This document shows positions 45,727-56,858 of a stretch of 64,000 nt of DNA, piece by piece; the stretch's first letter is position 1; the number at the start of each line of letters is the position of its first letter. Source of the DNA: CAYNSB01 sp964399625 (lineage in GTDB: Bacteria > Planctomycetota > Phycisphaerae > Phycisphaerales > UBA1924); assembly GCA_964399625.1 (NCBI GenBank), contig CAYNSB010000005.1, positions 1-64,000 of the forward strand. The letters run 5' to 3'. Both the position numbers and the translations under genes were made by a program. Under the pieces are notes generated by a model. That model was given only the letters and a program-made list of their open reading frames with translations, was not told where the DNA came from and made no database searches.

Positions 45727-45763
45727 CACCGCCCGATGGCGCACGGGGGCGGTCGGTGCGCTG

Positions 45764-45792
45764 TTGGTGGCGAGGCCCGCAGCCTGTAGACT
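45764..45792 (+). promoter_or_regulatory. Promoter with leaderless geometry, DUF1028 gene
   Basis: TTGGTG (45764-45769) and TAGACT (45787-45792) are spaced by 17 bp, and the ATG at 45799 is 6 nt past the -10 hexamer. The -10 hexamer and gap are identical to those before the ALDH7 gene. Confidence 0.6.
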
Positions 45793-45798
45793 GATGGC

Positions 45799-46851
45799 AT
45801 GAACCATCTCATCTGGTGGATCGTGCCGGTTCTGCTCGTGGTGTTCGGGTGCGCGGGCGAGCGATCGACGCGGCGCGATCCGCTCGATTCGTCGCCCATG
45901 CCGCGTCGGCCCGTCGCGACGTACTCCATCGTCGCGCGCGACAAGGCGACGGGCCAGATGGGCGTCGCGGTGCAGAGCCACTGGTTCAGCGTGGGCAGCG
46001 TCGTGCCATGGGCCGAGGCGGGCGTGGGCGCGGTCGCGACGCAGTCGCTGGTCGATGTGCGTTACGGGCCGATGGGCCTGGCCTTGATGAAAGGCGGGCG
46101 GAGCGCGCCCGAGGCGCTGCGGGCGCTGGTCTCATCGGACTCGGGCGAGGCGGTGCGCCAGGTCGCGATGGTCGATGCCCAGGGGCGGATCGCGACGCAC
46201 ACGGGGAGCAAGGCGATCGCCGAGGCCAACCACGTCTCGGGCACGAGCAAGGACGGCTCGGTCTACTCCTGCCAGGCCAACATGATGGGTCCCAAGGGCG
46301 TGCCCGAGGCGATGTCCGCCGCGTTCGAGGGCGCGAGCGGCCCGCTCGCCCAGCGACTGCTCGCGGCGCTCGAGGCGGCCCAGCGCACCGGCGGCGACAT
46401 CCGAGGAAAGCAGTCCGCGGCGATCCTCATCGTCAAGGGCGAGTCCAGCGGCAGGCCCTGGGACGACCGCGTCGTGGAGCTGCGGATCGAGGACCACGCG
46501 GACCCGATCGCCGAGCTGCGACGTGTGCTCACGCTGCACGAGGCGTACGAGCGCATGAACGCGGGCGATGCGGCGATCGAGAAGGGCGACACGGAGGGCG
46601 CGCTGCGCGAGTACGGCGCCGCGCTCACGCTTGCGCCCCAGAGCGCGGAGATGGCGTTCTGGACCGGCGTCTCTCTCGTGAACGCGAAGAAGGTGGACGA
46701 GGCGATGCCCATGTTCGATCGGGCGTTTGCCGACCCGGGCGGGCAGTGGCGCGAGCTCGTTCGCCGCCTGCCCGCGTCGGGGCTGCTTCCGGACGACCCC
46801 GCGATCATCCAGAAGATCGTGTCGCGCGGCGCGCCCCAGGGCGGGAAGTAA
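45799..46851 (+). CDS. DUF1028-family lipoprotein with TPR-like C-terminus
   Basis: A 350-residue protein with a lipobox VVFGC (about residue 18). The DUF1028 domain starts with ATYSIVARDKATGQMGVAVQSHWFSVGSVVPWAEAGVGAVATQS, the family's hallmark, and extends to about residue 235; the family is related to Ntn-hydrolases and its catalytic activity is not established. The last 110 residues contain a TPR-like hairpin (MNAGDAAIEKGDTEGALREYGAALTLAPQS). The gene pairs with a small channel-like membrane protein 15 nt downstream. It has the leaderless-type promoter spacing described above it. Confidence 0.9.
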   Translation: MNHLIWWIVPVLLVVFGCAGERSTRRDPLDSSPMPRRPVATYSIVARDKATGQMGVAVQSHWFSVGSVVPWAEAGVGAVATQSLVDVRYGPMGLALMKGGRSAPEALRALVSSDSGEAVRQVAMVDAQGRIATHTGSKAIAEANHVSGTSKDGSVYSCQANMMGPKGVPEAMSAAFEGASGPLAQRLLAALEAAQRTGGDIRGKQSAAILIVKGESSGRPWDDRVVELRIEDHADPIAELRRVLTLHEAYERMNAGDAAIEKGDTEGALREYGAALTLAPQSAEMAFWTGVSLVNAKKVDEAMPMFDRAFADPGGQWRELVRRLPASGLLPDDPAIIQKIVSRGAPQGGK

Positions 46852-46866
46852 GAGGAGCAACGCCCG

Positions 46867-47214
46867 ATGTCGCTGGAGCACCGAAGCACGCCCGTGCTCT
46901 CCCGTCGGAAGTTTGCGGCGCGTCAGGCGCGGTACGCGCTCGCGTCGGGCGGGCTCGTGCTCGCCTCGGTGTTCATTGGCGCGATCGGATACCACCAGCT
47001 CGAGGGGCTGCGCTGGCTCGACTCGGTTTACGCGGCGGCGATGATCCTCACGGGGATGGGGCCCGTCGCGGAGCTCCACCACGACTCAACGAAGGTCTTT
47101 GTCACCGCGTACGCGCTGTTCTCGGGGATTATCTTCGTCAGCGCCGCCGCCCTCTTGGTGACGCCCATCGCGCACCGCGTCCTGCACGTCCTGCACTTTG
47201 AGAGCCGTGCCTGA
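46867..47214 (+). CDS. Two-TM channel-like membrane protein
   Basis: A 115-residue protein with two hydrophobic helices (about 23-45 and 78-103) and between them a pore-loop-like segment AAMILTGMGPVAEL. The pattern helix, loop with TGMGP, helix and a His-containing end resembles the two-transmembrane potassium channel fold, where the filter is normally TVGYG. In this family the filter is GGMGP or TGMGP. Ion selectivity is therefore unknown. It follows the DUF1028 gene by 15 nt. ATG 46867 has AAGAGGAG upstream. Confidence 0.72.
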   Translation: MSLEHRSTPVLSRRKFAARQARYALASGGLVLASVFIGAIGYHQLEGLRWLDSVYAAAMILTGMGPVAELHHDSTKVFVTAYALFSGIIFVSAAALLVTPIAHRVLHVLHFESRA

Positions 47215-47254
47215 GCGGTTCGAGGTCCACGAGGGCGATCCGACCGAGGGCCGG

Positions 47255-48097
47255 TCAGGCGCGACGCCGGCGCGTCGAGAGGCCCAGCGCGGCCCCGGCG
47301 ATCACGAGTGTGGCGGTGCCCGGCGAGGGGATGTCCCACTTGTAGTGGAACCCATCAACGTCCACGTTGTTCACGTACGTGATGTCGCCCTTGATCGGGT
47401 CCACCAGCGCGACCACGCCCGACTTGTACTCGGGGTAGAAGCTGATGTCGACGTAGTGGGGGATCTCGCCGGCGGTCAGGTCCTCCACGAGGAACGAGAA
47501 GAACGAGATGGAGGCGCTGCCCAGCGGGCTGTTGCGGTAGCGATCGCCGTAGAGGGAGATGTCCGACTCGGGGTTGATGTCGCGAATGGCGGTGATGTTC
47601 TCGCCGACCGAATCGAGGCGCCCGTTGTCGGGGTGGTCGTTGTTGCCGCCCGGGACGAAGGAGTCACCGCCACCGCCGGTGTCGGGGAAGTTCATGAAGT
47701 CGCGGAACGGGAAGTTCATGCCGTACCAAGGGCCCTCGACGTTGCCCGTGGGGCCGGACTTGAAGCCATTGGGCAGCCCGGCGCCCCAGGCCTGAGAAGC
47801 ATTCAGCTGAGCGCGGACGACGCGCGAGGCACCACCGAGCGAGTCGGTGACGACGAGCGTGCCGCGGAAGCTCACGATGCCGCCGACGATCACGGGCGCG
47901 AAGAGGCTGTCGCCGCCGTCGCCGATGCCATCGACACGCGCGTCGGTGGTGAACCCATCGCTATTGGGATTGCCCGGTGGCGTGGTGGTTGTGGTGGGGT
48001 TGGTCTTGATGACCAGCGCCTGTGCTGTTCCGGCGACGAGCGTCGCGGCGAGCAGGAAGGCGGCGGAAAAACGGTACAACGGCAAAGCGGTTCGCAT
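47255..48097 (-). CDS. Exported protein with PEP-CTERM-like C-terminal sorting signal
   Basis: A 280-residue protein with a signal peptide ending near GTAQA. The body is Gly/Asn-rich and beta-like, with several DNNDHPDNGR-type polar runs. The C-terminus has a PSPGTATL motif, a hydrophobic helix (VIAGAALGLS) and a TRRRRA tail, the three-part sorting signal that exosortase-linked pathways process. GAGGAG precedes the ATG. A near-consensus promoter lies 41-69 nt upstream. I do not know the function; matrix or surface display is usual for the class. Confidence 0.82.
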   Translation of the reverse strand: MRTALPLYRFSAAFLLAATLVAGTAQALVIKTNPTTTTTPPGNPNSDGFTTDARVDGIGDGGDSLFAPVIVGGIVSFRGTLVVTDSLGGASRVVRAQLNASQAWGAGLPNGFKSGPTGNVEGPWYGMNFPFRDFMNFPDTGGGGDSFVPGGNNDHPDNGRLDSVGENITAIRDINPESDISLYGDRYRNSPLGSASISFFSFLVEDLTAGEIPHYVDISFYPEYKSGVVALVDPIKGDITYVNNVDVDGFHYKWDIPSPGTATLVIAGAALGLSTRRRRA

Positions 48098-48138
48098 GTC
48101 GCGTCTCCTCGCCTTGCCGCTCTCTTTCTCCGGCGGGC

Positions 48139-48166
48139 ACGATACAAAGGGATTTCACTTTGTCAA
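48139..48166 (-). promoter_or_regulatory. Sigma-70-type promoter of the PEP-CTERM-like gene
   Basis: On the minus strand, TTGACA (48166-48161) and TATCGT (48144-48139) are 16 bp apart. The TSS would lie near 48132, leaving a leader of about 35 nt that contains GAGGAG. It is the best consensus promoter in the window. Confidence 0.65.
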
Positions 48167-48222
48167 CGATGATCGCAAGTTTTTCTGTAAGCCATTGCGG
48201 GCACGGGCGATAAGTCGACGAG

Positions 48223-50976
<2,754 letters not shown>

Positions 50977-51053
50977 GCGGTCGGTTCCATCGGCACGCAA
51001 GCGTAAGTCGCCCGCGGCGTGGCGCGCGAGCCGATTTCCGCTCCGGTCGCGCT

Positions 51054-51059
51054 TAGGAT
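51054..51059 (+). promoter_or_regulatory. -10-like hexamer, leaderless geometry, first GT41 gene
   Basis: TAGGAT is followed by 7 nt and the ATG at 51067. Confidence 0.45.
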
Positions 51060-51066
51060 CGCCCCC

Positions 51067-52842
51067 ATGAGCCAGGTCAGTCCCGTTATCCAACGCGCGT
51101 TCACGCTCCTGCAGCAGGGGCAGGCGGGCGAGGCGCAGAAGGTGCTCCAGGCGGCGATCTGGGCCGACCCGGGCGACGCGAACGCCGCGAACCTCCTAGG
51201 GGTTGCGTTCGCCAGCGATTCCAAGGTGGATGAGGCGATGGTGTGGTTCCGTGAGGCGACGCGCCTGGCGCCCGAGGCGGCGGGGGCGTGGGGGAACCTG
51301 GGGAGCCTGCTCGCGTCCAAGGGCGAGTACGCCGAGGCGGTCGACTGCCTCACGCGGGCGGTGAAGCTCGACCCGGATGAGGGGCGCAACGCGTACAAGC
51401 TGATCGGGCTGCTGCACCACCTGGGGCGGATCGGCGAGGCGGGCGACCGTTTCCTCGAGGCGTTCGCGCGCCAGACGAGCTTCTCGCCCGAGACGCTCAA
51501 CGCGGGGCAGCCGGGGCTGCTCGTCTCTGGTCGTGCGGGCGACCTCGTGGGCGTGCTGCGCCGGGCGCGCGAGCGTGCCGGCCCGGTGTGGCAGATCCCA
51601 CGCGCGATGATGATGCCGCTGCTGTACTGGGACGAAGCGCGTCCCGACGAGGTGCTCCGCGAGGCGCGCGAGTGCGGGCGCCTGATCGAGATGTACTTCC
51701 CGCGGGACTACCGCCCCCTCGCCAACACGCGCGACCCGGAGCGCAAGCTCCGGATCGGGTACGTGTCGCAGGACTTCCGCAACCAGGCGTGCGGGCACTT
51801 CCTCGAGACGTTTTTCCAGCACCACGATCGGGAGCGGTTCGAGGCGCACGCCTACAGCGTGCAGGGGCTGGGCGATGACGAGCTGACGGCGAGGATCCGC
51901 AAGCACGCCGCGAGCTACACGGAGATCGCGCTGATGCCCGAGGCGCAGATCGTCGATCGCATCCGGGCCGACGGCATCGACATCCTGGTTGACACCGTGG
52001 TGTACTCCTCGCCGGACCGCCTGCTCGCGCTGGTGCGCAAGCCGGCGCCGATCCTTATCAACTACCTGGGATATCCGAGCACGAGCGGGATCGGCGCGTT
52101 CGACTATCGCCTGGTCGATGGGATCACGGACCCGTCGGGGTTCGAGGCGCTCTCGAGCGAGGGGCTGCTGCGGTTGGACCGGTGCTTCATGGGGTACACA
52201 CCGCCGCACCACATGATCGAGCCCGTGCCGCGCGACCCTCCCGGCGCGGGGCGGCCGCCCGTGTTCGGCTCGTTCAACACGCTGATCAAGATCCAGCCCA
52301 AGGTGATCGAGGCGTGGAGCGGGTTGCTCAAGTCCATCCCCGGCTCGCGGCTCATCATCAAGAGCAAGCCGCTCGAGCACGACGACATCCGCTCGCGGTA
52401 CGCGGCGCTGTTCGCGGCCCAGGGCCTGGGGCCCGATCGCGTCGAGCTGCGCTCGCACACGCCCACGCGGGAGGACCACTTGCGGACGTACGGCGAGATC
52501 GACGTGGCGCTCGATCCCTGGCCGTACAACGGCATGACCACAACTTTCGAGTCGCTGTGGATGGGCGTGCCGGTGGTCGCGTGGGAGGGGGATCAGTCCC
52601 ACTCGCGCGTGAGCGCGAGCATCCTGCGCCACACGGGGCTGCCCGAGTGCGTCGCGCCCTCGATCGCGGAGTACGCGCGGGTGGCACGGGAGATCACCTC
52701 GGATGGGGCGCGGCTCGCACGCTGGCGGCGGGAGCTGCGCGGCATGATGCGGGGCACCGTCGCCGATGGTGCTGCTCACACGCGCGCCGTCGAGGCGGTG
52801 TACCGCGAGGCGTGGCGTCGGTGGTGCGCCGGTCCGGCGTGA
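51067..52842 (+). CDS. TPR and GT41 O-GlcNAc transferase-like protein, copy 1
   Basis: A 591-residue protein. Residues about 1-135 are TPR repeats (WGNLGSLLASKGEYAEAVDCLTRAVKLDPD). The rest is a GT41 (SPY/OGT) catalytic region: LRIGYVSQDFRNQACGHF with His244, RPAPILINYLGYPST at about 325, FGSFNTLIKIQPKVIEAW with the UDP-binding Lys408, and YNGMTTTFESLWMGVPVVAWEG. OGT-type enzymes transfer GlcNAc from UDP-GlcNAc to Ser/Thr. The segment before the RPAP motif differs from the usual DL-GHT form (DTVVYSSPD), so donor or acceptor use may differ. It is followed 10 nt later by a paralogue. Confidence 0.9.
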   Translation: MSQVSPVIQRAFTLLQQGQAGEAQKVLQAAIWADPGDANAANLLGVAFASDSKVDEAMVWFREATRLAPEAAGAWGNLGSLLASKGEYAEAVDCLTRAVKLDPDEGRNAYKLIGLLHHLGRIGEAGDRFLEAFARQTSFSPETLNAGQPGLLVSGRAGDLVGVLRRARERAGPVWQIPRAMMMPLLYWDEARPDEVLREARECGRLIEMYFPRDYRPLANTRDPERKLRIGYVSQDFRNQACGHFLETFFQHHDRERFEAHAYSVQGLGDDELTARIRKHAASYTEIALMPEAQIVDRIRADGIDILVDTVVYSSPDRLLALVRKPAPILINYLGYPSTSGIGAFDYRLVDGITDPSGFEALSSEGLLRLDRCFMGYTPPHHMIEPVPRDPPGAGRPPVFGSFNTLIKIQPKVIEAWSGLLKSIPGSRLIIKSKPLEHDDIRSRYAALFAAQGLGPDRVELRSHTPTREDHLRTYGEIDVALDPWPYNGMTTTFESLWMGVPVVAWEGDQSHSRVSASILRHTGLPECVAPSIAEYARVAREITSDGARLARWRRELRGMMRGTVADGAAHTRAVEAVYREAWRRWCAGPA

Positions 52843-52852
52843 GGACGCGCGC

Positions 52853-54646
52853 ATGACCCGGATTCCTCCTCACATCACCCAGATCCTGGCGCGGGCGCGA
52901 GACCTGACGCACGCGGGCGATGCGTCCGCCGCCGAGCTGTTGCTCCGGCGCGCGCTCCAGAAGGAACGCGACGATCCGTACCTCCTCGAGACGCTCGCGC
53001 AGGTTCTCTTCGAGCGCGGGCAGAAGGAGCAGGCGCTGTACTTCAGCGAGCAGGCGGTGCGCCGGCTGCCCAATCACGCGATGGTGCGTCACAACTACGG
53101 GTCCCGTCTTTTCGCGAGCGGGCGCGCCGGGGACGCGATCGAGCATCTGCGCGAGGCGGCCCGCCTCCAGCCCTCCAGCCGGCAGACGTGGGCGACGCTT
53201 CTTCATGCGCTGTTCACCGAGTCCAGGCTCTCGGAGGGGATCGCGCTGGGCGAGGAGCTGGTCCGCAAGGACCCCGCTTGGTCCGAGCCGCACATGGCCA
53301 TGGGCTCGTTCCTCGTGCAGGTCGGGCGGGCCCAGGAGGGGCTGGATCATTTGAGTCGAGCGATCGAGCTGGGGGCGCCCAAGGTCGAGGCGCAGTTCCT
53401 TCGCATGCTTTCGATGTGCTACAGCGACCAGATCACTCCCGACGAGCTGCTGCGCGCCCACCGCGAGATGGGCGACCTGGTGCTGCTGCGCACACTGCCC
53501 GATCCGCTGCCCCACCCGAACATCGCGGACCCGGACCGGCGTCTTCGCGTGGGATTCGTGTCGCAGGACTTCCGGAATCGTTCGGCGGCGCACTTCATCG
53601 AGCCGGTGATCACGCGCCACGACCGGGCGTCGTTCGAGGTCTTCCTTTACTCCAACACGGGCTCTCGTGGGGACGAGATGACGCTCCGTCTGCGCGACGC
53701 GAGCGACCACTGGGTGGACATCACGGACCTGGAGGACAAGGAAGCGGAGCAGAGGATCCGTGCCGACGGCATCGACGTGATGGTCGATCTCACGGGGTGG
53801 ACGGGGGGCAATCGTCTGCGCGCCCTGGCCGGACGCCCCGCCCCGGTGCAATGCACCTACATGGGGTATCCCAGCACAACGGGGCTCCGGGCGATCGAGT
53901 ATCGCATCGTCGATGCGCTCACGGACCCGCCGGGGCGGGGCGATGAGCTCGCGACGGAGCGATTGGTGCGGATCTCGCCGTGCTTCCTGTGCTACGCGCC
54001 GCCGCGGCACGCGCCGCCCGTATCGCCCTGCCCGAGCGACTCGGGGGCCCCGCTCACGTTCGGCTCGTTCAACACGCAGGCGAAGCTCACGCCCTCGACG
54101 CTGGACACGTGGACGAGGGTGCTCCAGCGCGTGCCGGGCTCGCGCCTTGTGCTCAAGAACAGGGTGCTGGGCGACGCGGGCATCGCCGCGTGGACGCTCG
54201 ACCAGTTCACGCGTCGTGGCGTCGAGGCCTCTCGCCTGGAGTGCCTGGGAGAGACAACGTCCCTCGCGGACCATATGGGGCTGTACCGGCGTGTGGACGT
54301 GGCGCTCGACCCGTTCCCCTACAACGGCACCACGACCACGATGGAGGCGATGTGGATGGGCGTGCCGGTGGTCGTGCTCGAGGGGGCGTCGCACCATTCG
54401 CGCGTCGGCGTGAGCCTCATGAGCGCGATCGGGCATCCGGAGCTGGTGGCGCGCGATCGCGAGGGCTACATCGAGCTCGCCGCGAACCTGGCTGGCGATG
54501 CGGACCGGCGGCGCGAGCTTCGCCGCACGCTCCGCGATCGCATCGGCGCCAGCCCGCTGTGCGACGGAGACGCCTTCACCCGCAAGTTCGAGGCGGCGCT
54601 GCGGCAGATGTGGCGCACCTGGTGCGAGCAGCGCCCGAAAACCTAG
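52853..54646 (+). CDS. TPR and GT41 O-GlcNAc transferase-like protein, copy 2
   Basis: A 597-residue paralogue of the preceding gene. TPR repeats cover about 1-180. The catalytic part reads RVGFVSQDFRNRSAAHF with His247, DGIDVMVDLTGWTGGNRLRAL (the conserved DL-G-T form that copy 1 lacks), RPAPVQCTYMGYPSTTGL, FGSFNTQAKLTPSTLDTW with Lys411, and YNGTTTTMEAMWMGVPVVVLEG. This is closer to canonical OGT than copy 1. ATG 52853 follows GAGG by 8 nt. Its stop overlaps the stop of the convergent gene downstream by 4 nt. Tandem divergence suggests different acceptors or a hetero-oligomer. Confidence 0.92.
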   Translation: MTRIPPHITQILARARDLTHAGDASAAELLLRRALQKERDDPYLLETLAQVLFERGQKEQALYFSEQAVRRLPNHAMVRHNYGSRLFASGRAGDAIEHLREAARLQPSSRQTWATLLHALFTESRLSEGIALGEELVRKDPAWSEPHMAMGSFLVQVGRAQEGLDHLSRAIELGAPKVEAQFLRMLSMCYSDQITPDELLRAHREMGDLVLLRTLPDPLPHPNIADPDRRLRVGFVSQDFRNRSAAHFIEPVITRHDRASFEVFLYSNTGSRGDEMTLRLRDASDHWVDITDLEDKEAEQRIRADGIDVMVDLTGWTGGNRLRALAGRPAPVQCTYMGYPSTTGLRAIEYRIVDALTDPPGRGDELATERLVRISPCFLCYAPPRHAPPVSPCPSDSGAPLTFGSFNTQAKLTPSTLDTWTRVLQRVPGSRLVLKNRVLGDAGIAAWTLDQFTRRGVEASRLECLGETTSLADHMGLYRRVDVALDPFPYNGTTTTMEAMWMGVPVVVLEGASHHSRVGVSLMSAIGHPELVARDREGYIELAANLAGDADRRRELRRTLRDRIGASPLCDGDAFTRKFEAALRQMWRTWCEQRPKT

Positions 54647-55434
54647 GCGGAGCCGCAGCGCGCCGGGGCGAGCCACAGCGTGCACGCCGCGTTGCCGATG
54701 CGATCGCCGATGTGGAACGACACGTGCACGGGCGGGCGCATGGGTTCGTCCCGCTCGATCGCCCGCTCGCGCAGCACACCCAGATCGTGCTCGGCGGTCG
54801 CGCGATCGCGTGTGAACGCGATGAGCAGCAGCCCGCCGCGATGGATCGAAGGATCGCGCGCGATCTTGGGCAGGTCCGCGAGCGCCCGCGTGAGTTCGGA
54901 CGCATAGGCCCGGTTGGGCCCGGTCCACCCGTTCGTGTACGCGAACTGCGCGACGACCTTGATCTCCAACCAGAACGCGTCCTCGGGGGCGATGCGATCT
55001 TCGTGCGGCGTGGGGGCGAGCGAACCGAAGAGGGTCCCCAACTCTTCGTCGCGATGAATCCGTTCGCGCACGGGGTCCCGCAGCGAGGCGCCGGGAAGGG
55101 GCAGGAGGACCAGGTCGCACCGCTCGCGCTCGGCGCGCCGGGCGCGGACCCTGCTCGCGAGCTCGATCTGCCCGGGATACACCGCCTCGCGGGCCACGCC
55201 CAGGCCCATGCCCACGAACGCCTGGGCGAGCAGGGGGTGGAACTCGACCTCGCTCAGGGCGTCCAATCCGCGGACGGCTTGCTCCCCGTCGAGGGCCGCA
55301 GCCCGAGCGGAGAGTTCCGCTCCCAGGGCGTCCATCAGCGCCTCGGGCGATGAGAGCAGGAGCTCGGCGGCGCGAGCGGCGTGCTCGCCGCACGAGGGAG
55401 GCTCTCCGCGGTGGTCGTGGCTCGAAGGCTCCAT
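54643..55434 (-). CDS. Protein of unknown function, possible PD-(D/E)XK nuclease fold
   Basis: A 263-residue soluble protein. The middle has CDLVLLPLPG at about 120, then about 45 residues later FWLEIKVVAQFAY, which fits the D...ExK core of PD-(D/E)XK nuclease-like proteins. The end has GGLLLIAFTRDRATAEHDLGVL, consistent with a strand-helix that closes such a fold. This is a weak fold-level guess; no family is recognised. ATG 55434 is chosen because TAGGGT lies 7 nt upstream, giving a leaderless start. Its end overlaps the GT41 copy 2 stop by 4 nt. Confidence 0.7.
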   Translation of the reverse strand: MEPSSHDHRGEPPSCGEHAARAAELLLSSPEALMDALGAELSARAAALDGEQAVRGLDALSEVEFHPLLAQAFVGMGLGVAREAVYPGQIELASRVRARRAERERCDLVLLPLPGASLRDPVRERIHRDEELGTLFGSLAPTPHEDRIAPEDAFWLEIKVVAQFAYTNGWTGPNRAYASELTRALADLPKIARDPSIHRGGLLLIAFTRDRATAEHDLGVLRERAIERDEPMRPPVHVSFHIGDRIGNAACTLWLAPARCGSA

Positions 55435-55441
55435 CCCGATT

Positions 55442-55447
55442 ACCCTA
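55442..55447 (-). promoter_or_regulatory. -10-like hexamer, leaderless geometry, ExK-motif gene
   Basis: On the minus strand TAGGGT is followed by 7 nt and the ATG at 55434, which decides the start. Confidence 0.4.
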
Positions 55448-55532
55448 GTCGCTCGCCCGCGAGGCGTGCCGGTCACCCTCGCGGGCGGCGCACGATCGAT
55501 CGAACGCCCCTGACCCCTTTGAGGACTCCACG

Positions 55533-56708
55533 ATGAACGGATCGACCCGACGGACTTTCTTTGCTCGCCTTGTTCTCTCGTGCGTCGCCGCGCTGGCGCT
55601 GGGTGTGCTGCCCGCGGCGTCGCGCGCGGAGGACACGCTCAAGATCGGGCACTACGGCTCGCTGACGGGGGCCGAGGCGACCTTTGGCAAGTCCACGGAC
55701 AACGGCATTAAGCTCGCGGTGGAGGAGATCAACGCCAAGGGCGGCGTCACGATCGCCGGCAAGTCGTACAAGATCGAGCTCGTCTCCGACGACACCGAGG
55801 GCAAGCCCGAGAAGGCGGGGACCGTGGTGACCAAGCTCATCACGAAGGACAAGGTTGTCGCGGTGCTGGGCGAGGTCGCCTCGAGCGTGTCGCTCCAGGG
55901 CGCGCCGGTGTGCCAGAAGTACGGCATTCCCATGATCACGCCCAGCTCAACGAATCCCTCGGTCACGGCCAAGGGCGACATGATCTTCCGCGTCTGCTTC
56001 ATCGACCCGTTCCAGGGCTTCGCGTGCGCCAAGTTCGCCAAGAGCGATCTGAAGCTGGGCAAGGCGGCGATCCTGTTCGATCAGGCGGCGGCGTACTCCG
56101 TGGGCCTCAAGGACGAGTTCATCAAGGCCTACAAGGACATGGGCGGGACGATCACAAGCGAGCAGGCGTACACCAAGGGCGCCGCGGACTTCAACGCCCA
56201 ACTCACCCGCATCCGCGAGAGCAACCCCGACCTGATCTTCGTTCCCGGCTACTACAGCGACGTGGCGAAGGTCGCCATCCAGGCCCGCAAGCTCGGCATG
56301 AAGATGCCGCTGCTGGGCGGCGACGGATGGGACTCTGAGGAGCTGGGCAAGAACGCGGGGGATGCGATCGAGGGGTGCTTCTACTCGAACCACTACGCCC
56401 CGGACCAGCCCACGGAGGCGATCCAGACGTTCGTGAAGAAGTACGAGGCGAAGTTCGCGGGCACGCCCGACGGGCTCGCCGCGCTCGGGTACGACGCGGC
56501 GAACATCCTGTTCGACGCGATGTCCCGCGCCAAGAGCTCCGGTGGCAAGGACCTCCGCGAGGCGATCGCCGCGACCAAGGGCTTCAAGGCGGTGACGGGC
56601 ACGATCACGATCAACGAGAAGCGGGACGCGGTCAAGCCCGCGGTGATCGTGGAGCGCAAGGGCGGCAAGTGGGTGTTCCGCGCGGCGGTGGATCCCAGTG
56701 CGAAGTGA
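55533..56708 (+). CDS. livK: Branched-chain amino-acid ABC transporter, periplasmic binding protein
   Basis: A 391-residue periplasmic binding protein of the LivK (Peripla_BP_6) type with a signal peptide ending near ASRA. Typical segments are KIGHYGSLTGAEATFGKSTDNGIKLAVEEINAKGG, VVAVLGEVASSVSLQGAPV and IPMITPSSTNPSVT. The ligand class (Leu/Ile/Val, other amino acids) cannot be fixed from sequence. GAGGACTCC lies before the ATG. Its gene is separated from the permease genes by a 150-nt gap with a strong hairpin, a layout that lets binding protein be made in excess. Confidence 0.94.
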   Translation: MNGSTRRTFFARLVLSCVAALALGVLPAASRAEDTLKIGHYGSLTGAEATFGKSTDNGIKLAVEEINAKGGVTIAGKSYKIELVSDDTEGKPEKAGTVVTKLITKDKVVAVLGEVASSVSLQGAPVCQKYGIPMITPSSTNPSVTAKGDMIFRVCFIDPFQGFACAKFAKSDLKLGKAAILFDQAAAYSVGLKDEFIKAYKDMGGTITSEQAYTKGAADFNAQLTRIRESNPDLIFVPGYYSDVAKVAIQARKLGMKMPLLGGDGWDSEELGKNAGDAIEGCFYSNHYAPDQPTEAIQTFVKKYEAKFAGTPDGLAALGYDAANILFDAMSRAKSSGGKDLREAIAATKGFKAVTGTITINEKRDAVKPAVIVERKGGKWVFRAAVDPSAK

Positions 56709-56740
56709 TCGGGCGGCGGATTTGAATCGAGAATGCCTCG

Positions 56741-56786
56741 ACGGGGCGAGTGGCGTCCGGGGACTACCCGACGCCGCCCGCCCCGT
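56741..56786 (+). terminator. Two-part hairpin between livK and livH
   Basis: ACGGGGCG (56741-56748) pairs with CGCCCCGT (56779-56786), and GGCGTC (56752-56757) with GACGCC (56770-56775) inside. TTATGCTTT follows. It resembles a partial terminator or a processing stem. Confidence 0.5.
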
Positions 56787-56858
56787 TATGCTTTGGGCCC
56801 TCGTCGGGGTGCGCCGCGGTGCGCCCCCCCCTCGGGGAGACCCTGACTCGGGACGTGC

